Assembly (NCBI GenBank): GCA_021813595.1
Contig: JAKAKF010000023.1
Location: 1-12,097, forward strand
Source of the DNA: a bacterium
Lineage (GTDB): Bacteria; SZUA-79; Acidulodesulfobacterales; Acidulodesulfobacteraceae
Reading direction: 5' to 3'
Length of the DNA: 12,097 nt
Under the pieces are notes generated by a model. The model was not told where the DNA came from. It saw nothing but the letters and a program-made list of their open reading frames with translations, and made no database searches. The translations under genes were made by a program, and so were the position numbers. This document shows, piece after piece, positions 8,671 through 12,097 of this stretch; positions within the stretch are counted from its first letter, which is position 1; each line of letters starts with the position of its first letter.

Positions 8671-8683
8671 AGACGACAAAAAA

Positions 8684-8742
8684 CCTCCCGAATATGTTAT
8701 AATGATTGATACTTAAGTCAACATAATAACTAACCCGGGAGG
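8684..8742 (+). promoter_or_regulatory. Fold-back leader that sequesters the transposase ribosome-binding site
   Basis: CCTCCCG (8684-8690) is complementary over all 7 bases to CGGGAGG (8736-8742), which is the transposase Shine-Dalgarno sequence. Inside it, GTTAT (8696-8700) pairs with ATAAC (8726-8730), ATG (8702-8704) with CAT (8722-8724), and TTGAT (8706-8710) with GTCAA (8717-8721, one G-U), around the loop ACTTAA. RNA entering from upstream genes would carry both arms and hide the ribosome-binding site. RNA started inside the element would lack the 5' arm. The same logic is known as protection from impinging transcription in IS10 and IS50; its use here is inferred. Confidence 0.72.
8695..8703 (+). 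promoter_or_regulatory. Extended -10 promoter of the transposase gene
   Basis: TGTTATAAT matches the extended -10 consensus (TGnTATAAT) exactly. A start about 7 nt downstream, near 8710, would fall in the loop of the leader palindrome. No good -35 is visible at the expected distance (8675-8680 reads GACAAA), which an extended -10 can tolerate. Confidence 0.6.
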
Positions 8743-8751
8743 TTAACGAAT

Positions 8752-9999
8752 ATGAAAAATTATATCACACAAAAAGGTAAAAATAAATATACCCCGTTTG
8801 CGGGGATAAAATTAATATCCGATTTAATTGACAAGCTCAATATAAAAGAAGCAATAGACTCAAGGTTTCCTCTTCCAAATTCCAATAGAGGTTATAATCC
8901 CTATTCTTACGTTAAATCGATAATCTTAGGTCTTTTGCTCGGGGCAGACTGCATTATGGATATAGACAACATAAAACAAGACGAGGCATTGAAAGACATA
9001 GCGGACGTAGAAATTCCCCACTCTACAAGAATAGGTTCTTTCCTTTACTTAGCAGATACTTCTAAAATAGATTCGGTTCATCGGATAATGCAGGATACCT
9101 GTATTAAAGCAATAAAAAAAGCAGATATTAAAGAGGTAACCTTGGATGCCGACGCAACCTTCGTAGAAACCGATAAAGAAGGAATTTCTGCATACTGCTA
9201 TAAGAATTTTAAAGCTTTAAGCATGCTTTTAGGTTTTATATCCGAAACAGGCTCTTGCATATATCAAGAGTTTAGAAGGGGCAACGCAAGCCCGTCTTTG
9301 AATCTATACGAACAGTTGTCTTCAGTCCATAATTACCTTTCTTCCAATAAAGTAAGACTTAAAAATTATAGAAGCGATTCTGCCGGTTATCAGGCCAATA
9401 TTATTAACTACTGTAATTTAAATAATATAAATTTCTTCATAAGAGCTAAGAATATACCGGATTGTTCCAATTTAGACTTTAAACCTCTTCACGACAGATA
9501 TGGCTTTTGTTTAGACGGTATAGAAGTGTCGGAAACAATTCACATTATGGATAAGACGGAAGCATTCAGGTTAATAGTTACGAGGAAAAGAAAAAAATAT
9601 AAAGATCCTTCTCTTTTCGGAGAGCACTATTACGAATACTACGGGATAGCTACAAATTCTTCTTTACCCAAAGAAGAAGTATTCCGCTTCTACAATGAAA
9701 GAGGCAAATGCGAATACAATATAAAATCGGTTAAATGGGATTTATCCTTAAGAAAATTGCCCTCCGGTTCATTTGAGGGCAATGCTCTTTGGACTAATAT
9801 AGCCTTACTTGCCTATAATATAATGAAACTATTTTCCGTTATAACAAAAATCAACAGAAGCTTAAAAAGCTTAAGGTATCTTTTATTTTCTGCCGTAGGC
9901 TCTATAGTAAAGCACGGCAATAGAAAAATACTTAAATTGTTCGTTGACGATAATAAATATAATATTTTCCTGTATTTAAAGGAATGTTTAATCACTTAA
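8752..9999 (+). CDS. IS1380-type DDE transposase
   Basis: 415 residues, uninterrupted. The N-terminal part contains a family-like segment with RGYNPYSYV (46-54) and GADCIMDIDNIKQDEAL (64-80), followed by HSTRIGSFL (90-98). Proposed catalytic residues of the RNase H fold are the first Asp in LDADATFVET (Asp132 or Asp134), Asp208 in YRSDSAGYQ, and Glu321 in YNERGKCEYNIKSVKWDL, the Y-(2)-R-(3)-E type signature of IS4-like enzymes. It cuts at the terminal repeats and inserts the element elsewhere. The start is fixed by GGGAGG (8737-8742), 9 nt before the ATG; that site is buried in the leader hairpin. It is the only gene of the element and shows no frameshift, so the element is probably active or was until recently. 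Exact family placement is inferred. Confidence 0.9.
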   Translation: MKNYITQKGKNKYTPFAGIKLISDLIDKLNIKEAIDSRFPLPNSNRGYNPYSYVKSIILGLLLGADCIMDIDNIKQDEALKDIADVEIPHSTRIGSFLYLADTSKIDSVHRIMQDTCIKAIKKADIKEVTLDADATFVETDKEGISAYCYKNFKALSMLLGFISETGSCIYQEFRRGNASPSLNLYEQLSSVHNYLSSNKVRLKNYRSDSAGYQANIINYCNLNNINFFIRAKNIPDCSNLDFKPLHDRYGFCLDGIEVSETIHIMDKTEAFRLIVTRKRKKYKDPSLFGEHYYEYYGIATNSSLPKEEVFRFYNERGKCEYNIKSVKWDLSLRKLPSGSFEGNALWTNIALLAYNIMKLFSVITKINRSLKSLRYLLFSAVGSIVKHGNRKILKLFVDDNKYNIFLYLKECLIT

Positions 10000-10227
10000 A
10001 GAAACTTAAAAAAACGATAAAAATTAAAACTATAAATGAAGACTATCGCAATAGGTTTATCCAAAAATTAGGCATTTTTGGTCAAAAAAAGCAATTTTAA
10101 CAAGAATCGATTATGAAAACATAAAAATAATAACTGTTCGAAATAAAGCTTACAAAAAATGGCTAAAGAAATAAAATAAAGTAAAAATTACCTCTTTAAA
10201 GGGGATATCAAAGGATTAAAAAATTTC
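10000..10227 (+). other. Non-coding 3' part of the insertion sequence
   Basis: No open frame of useful length. It is very A-rich. It contains a perfect 8-bp stem with a 5-nt loop (CCAAAAAT, 10061-10068; ATTTTTGG, 10074-10081), a near-palindrome CCTCTTTAAAGGGG (10191-10204), and an AGGATTAA (10212-10219) repeated 22 bp further on inside the right terminal repeat (10234-10241). No T-tract follows the stem, so it is not a typical intrinsic terminator. Role unknown. Confidence 0.55.
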
Positions 10228-10243
10228 TATTGCAGGATTAAGG
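10228..10243 (-). repeat. Right terminal inverted repeat
   Basis: TATTGCAGGATTAAGG, the perfect inverse of 8655-8670. It marks the right boundary of the element and is followed at once by the GATAA duplication. Confidence 0.93.
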
Positions 10244-10248
10244 GATAA
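10244..10248. repeat. Target-site duplication, right copy (GATAA)
   Basis: Matches the five bases before the left end. Deleting the element and one copy would place the cobO stop about 120 bp before mdh. Confidence 0.85.
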
Positions 10249-10255
10249 ATATTAA

Positions 10256-10285
10256 TTGATTTTTTATCCGATTGTATAATATAAT
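10256..10285 (+). promoter_or_regulatory. Sigma70-type promoter for mdh
   Basis: TTGATT (10256-10261), an 18-nt spacer, then TATAAT (10280-10285). It lies just outside the insertion sequence, so it is native. Transcription would start near 10292, leaving a leader of about 58 nt before mdh. A second overlapping TATAAT (10275-10280) has too short a spacer. Confidence 0.6.
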
Positions 10286-10349
10286 AAGCTTTTCTTATTT
10301 TAAATCCCATAAATTAAATTAGTTTTATAAAAATACGGAGGCTGTTTTA

Positions 10350-11282
10350 ATGAAAGTAAGCATAATCGGCGCAGGCAGGCTTGGAGCAACCCTTGCATAT
10401 ACACTTACTCTCAAGGATATCGTAAGAGAGGTTACGCTGATAGATATAAACCATAATCTATCGAGGGGCGAAATGCTCGACATTTCCCACGGGATATCGC
10501 TTACGGGTTATACGAGGGTTAAAACCGCCGATTACGACTCCGTCAAAAACGCCGACATTATAGTTATAACCGCCGGCATCCCGAGGAAACCGGGAGAATC
10601 GAGACTCGACCTGAATAAAAAAAACGTCCACATATTAAAAGATATAGTAAATAACATTACAAAATATAACAAGAATGCTATTCTTTTCGTGGTGTCTAAT
10701 CCCGTGGATATAATGACCTATGTGGCATACAAAGTTTCCGGCTTCGAAAGAAAAAAAGTCTTCGGCATGGGGACGATGCTCGATACTACGAGACTGCGTT
10801 CGGCGGTCGGCACATTTTTCGACTTAAATCCGAAAGACGTCGATATAATGTTTCTGGGCGAACACGGGGACAGCATGACGCCGGTTTTTTCGCTTGCAGG
10901 CATAAACAGCGTGCCGTTAAGCTCCATACCGGGATACGATAAGAAAAAGCTTGAAGAAATCGCCGAATATTCCAGAACCTGCGCGGCGGAAGTAATTGCC
11001 TTAAAAGGCGGAACGATATTCGCCCCGGCTGTCGTCATGGCGGAGATCATAGAATCTATGGTTAAAGACAGAAGGCAGATAATGCCGTTATCCGTTTATC
11101 TTGAGGACTATTACGGAATCAGCGGAATATATACGGGCGTTCCGGCTATTCTTTCGAAAGACGGCATAGAAACGGTAATCAAACCGCCGCTTAACGAAAA
11201 AGAAATCGAAGGGCTGAGGGGCTCGGCATCCGTGATACAAAATGCTATAAAGGACTTAAGGGACGGCGGGTTTATAGATTAG
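10350..11282 (+). CDS. mdh: Malate dehydrogenase, LDH-like type
   Basis: 310 residues. Interconverts malate and oxaloacetate with NAD in the cytoplasm, a step of the TCA cycle. The Rossmann fold begins with GAGRLG (7-12); Asp32 ends the second strand and points to NAD. The substrate loop AGIPRKPGESRLDLN (75-89) carries Arg79 where lactate dehydrogenases have the specificity Gln102, which argues for malate, plus Arg85 (the Arg109 equivalent). Asp145 and Arg148 in MLDTTRLR match Asp168 and Arg171, and His172 in LGEHGDS is the catalytic His195. The remainder of the loop (GESRLDL) resembles lactate dehydrogenases, as in the LDH-like malate dehydrogenase group. The start is well supported by GGAGG at 10337-10341, 8 nt before the ATG. 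It has its own promoter and is convergent with the next gene, with 21 bp between stops and no evident hairpin terminator. Confidence 0.94.
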   Translation: MKVSIIGAGRLGATLAYTLTLKDIVREVTLIDINHNLSRGEMLDISHGISLTGYTRVKTADYDSVKNADIIVITAGIPRKPGESRLDLNKKNVHILKDIVNNITKYNKNAILFVVSNPVDIMTYVAYKVSGFERKKVFGMGTMLDTTRLRSAVGTFFDLNPKDVDIMFLGEHGDSMTPVFSLAGINSVPLSSIPGYDKKKLEEIAEYSRTCAAEVIALKGGTIFAPAVVMAEIIESMVKDRRQIMPLSVYLEDYYGISGIYTGVPAILSKDGIETVIKPPLNEKEIEGLRGSASVIQNAIKDLRDGGFID

Positions 11283-11303
11283 ATTGAAAAAACCGGAAAA
11301 TTA

Positions 11304-11885
11304 TTATGCGCCTTGCTTGAACCTTCCGCTTGAAAGTACTCCGATTATGCGTGAAATTTTACCGCCGCTCTTTTCTTCGATAGAAGTTATACCGAACCTC
11401 CCTGTATGCGTCTGCAGTCCGTAAATATTCAGATAAAGAACATAATCGTTCATAAGATTTAAACTTTTTGCAAAACTCCTTTCCAGCGAAAAAACCGAAA
11501 TATCTACGCGCCCTTTATTTACCGACAAAGATTTTATGCCGGTCTCTCCGAACCTGTGAATCGACAAAAGATAAAGCATATATGAAACGTTAACCTGATT
11601 TTTGGCAACTTTTCTGAAAAATACGAGATTTGTTTTAATCTTCTTCAGCCTTGTTATATCGCTTTTCAATTGAAAATTTAAATTATTTAAAACTTTATCG
11701 TATTTATTTGAATAATTAATATAGGATATACATAAAAAAACGATAATCGACCATGACAGCGCAATTAAAAAGATGAAAACGCCCAGCTTAAAAAAAGGAT
11801 TTAATTCAAAACCTTTTTTATTTCCGCCGCTTCCAAGAATTTTTTCTAAATCGGCATGAAAATCAGGTTCCTTAATATCAGCCAT
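11304..11885 (-). CDS. Bitopic membrane protein, PilN-like topology
   Basis: 193 residues. A short charged N-terminus (1-30) is followed by one strong membrane segment (about 33-55), a Lys/Asn-rich helix likely to be coiled coil (about 58-95), then a small alpha/beta domain: MLYLLSIHRF helix (103-112), strand pair GIKSLSVNKGRVDISVFS (116-133), helix ERSFAKSLNLMNDYVLYL (135-152) and further strands to 187. That order matches PilN/GspL-type assembly proteins of type IV pili or type II secretion, with the C-terminal domain outside the inner membrane. Sequence identity is too low to name it by eye, and no pil or gsp neighbour is present. The ATG at 11883-11885 has GGGG 10 nt upstream. What lies to the right is a tRNA on the other strand, so this appears to be a single-gene unit. 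Confidence 0.7.
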   Translation of the reverse strand: MADIKEPDFHADLEKILGSGGNKKGFELNPFFKLGVFIFLIALSWSIIVFLCISYINYSNKYDKVLNNLNFQLKSDITRLKKIKTNLVFFRKVAKNQVNVSYMLYLLSIHRFGETGIKSLSVNKGRVDISVFSLERSFAKSLNLMNDYVLYLNIYGLQTHTGRFGITSIEEKSGGKISRIIGVLSSGRFKQGA

Positions 11886-11988
11886 ATAAATTATACCCCG
11901 CTGTTTTTTTTAAAAACATTTTTTACCTGATTAATTTATATCATATAATTTAATTTTTGTAAAATATGCAAAACCCGAAATTGTTTTC

Positions 11989-12017
11989 TTGAATTTTAAT
12001 CTATTATATTGTAAAAT
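11989..12017 (+). promoter_or_regulatory. Probable sigma70 promoter of the second tRNA-Leu
   Basis: TTGAAT (11989-11994), a 17-nt spacer, then TAAAAT (12012-12017). Predicted start near 12024, about 48 nt before the tRNA. Both hexamers are one or two bases from consensus in a very AT-rich background, so chance is possible. Confidence 0.42.
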
Positions 12018-12071
12018 TCTATCTGTCGTTTATATTTCTCTTGTAATCATGGCGACATAATCCTGTTATAA

Positions 12072-12097
12072 GCCGAAGTGGTGGAATTGGTAGACGC
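12072..12097 (+). tRNA. tRNA-Leu, 5' part only (runs off the window)
   Basis: 26 nt beginning GCCGAAG, followed by GGTGGAATTGGTAGACGC. The D-arm sequence matches that of tRNA-Leu genes, including TGGTAGACGC shared with the copy at 6000. The acceptor stem differs (GCCGAAG against GCCGGAA), so it is a different leucine isoacceptor. The anticodon is outside the window. Confidence 0.85.

Larger units (their letters stand above)
8655..10243 (+). mobile_element. Complete insertion sequence, IS1380-family type, 1589 bp
   Basis: Bounded by perfect 16-bp inverted repeats (8655-8670 and 10228-10243) and flanked on both sides by GATAA. It contains one intact transposase gene (8752-9999), a structured leader of about 97 bp and a non-coding 3' part of about 244 bp. 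Length, one DDE gene, ends beginning CC and a short duplication fit the IS1380 family. Family assignment rests on recalled protein motifs, not a database match. The perfect duplication, perfect ends and unbroken gene suggest a recent insertion. It sits between the cobO stop and the mdh promoter without damaging either. Confidence 0.9.

Noticed and set aside
8643..8760. Riboswitch (for example cobalamin) after cobO
   Set aside because: It is downstream of cobO, lies in the insertion sequence, and its structure is explained by the transposase leader; no B12-box-like sequence was seen.
10191..10204. Palindrome CCTCTTTAAAGGGG as an intrinsic terminator of the transposase gene
   Set aside because: It has no loop, one imperfect pair, and no T-tract after it.
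10230..10258. Outward promoter from the right end of the insertion sequence (TTGCAG as -35)
   Set aside because: At 16-18 nt spacing there is no acceptable -10; the better mdh promoter lies entirely outside the element.
11265..11303. Bidirectional terminator between mdh and the PilN-like gene
   Set aside because: Only a weak imperfect pairing (CGGGTTT with AAACCG) with a long loop and no T-tract.
6000..12097. Genomic island bracketed by two tRNA-Leu genes
   Set aside because: The two tRNAs have different acceptor stems, there is no integrase or att repeat, and the enclosed genes are mostly housekeeping. The shared TGGTAGACGC is normal tRNA-Leu D-arm sequence.

Overview
The window is AT-rich bacterial chromosome with short intergenic gaps and mostly housekeeping genes. 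The gene set (ABC1/UbiB kinase, DUF3857-transglutaminase protein with a signal peptide, PilN-like membrane protein, LDH-fold malate dehydrogenase, IS1380-type element) suggests a low-GC Gram-negative, possibly an uncultivated lineage near Desulfobacterota. That placement is an impression from the proteins and was not tested.

Positions 1-5875 carry a minus-strand cluster. In transcription order it holds rnr (RNase R), a UbiB-family kinase gene, ribF (FMN/FAD synthesis) and a membrane histidine kinase that runs off the left edge. The first three are tightly spaced (6 nt, then 19-37 nt) and probably form one operon; the kinase follows after about 50 nt.

An AT-rich divergent gap leads into plus-strand genes: tRNA-Leu(CAG) with encoded CCA, an exported DUF3857/transglutaminase-like protein, and a corrinoid adenosyltransferase (CobO/CobA/BtuR family) whose start overlaps the preceding gene by 8 nt.

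A complete insertion sequence follows, 1589 bp (8655-10243). It has 16-bp perfect terminal inverted repeats, a 5-bp target duplication (GATAA) and an intact IS1380-type transposase. It landed 10 bases after the adenosyltransferase stop codon and just upstream of the mdh promoter, separating the two genes without breaking either. Its leader contains an imperfect 59-nt palindrome that buries the transposase ribosome-binding site. An extended -10 promoter lies inside the 5' arm, so a transcript from the element's own promoter would lack the sequestering arm while read-through RNA from cobO would be folded shut. This is the most interesting regulatory structure in the window.

After the element come mdh with a clear promoter and ribosome-binding site, a convergent gene for a bitopic PilN-like protein, and the first 26 nt of a second tRNA-Leu with a plausible sigma70 promoter. 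I found no CRISPR array, rRNA, riboswitch, phage module or defence system, and no convincing novel multi-gene system.
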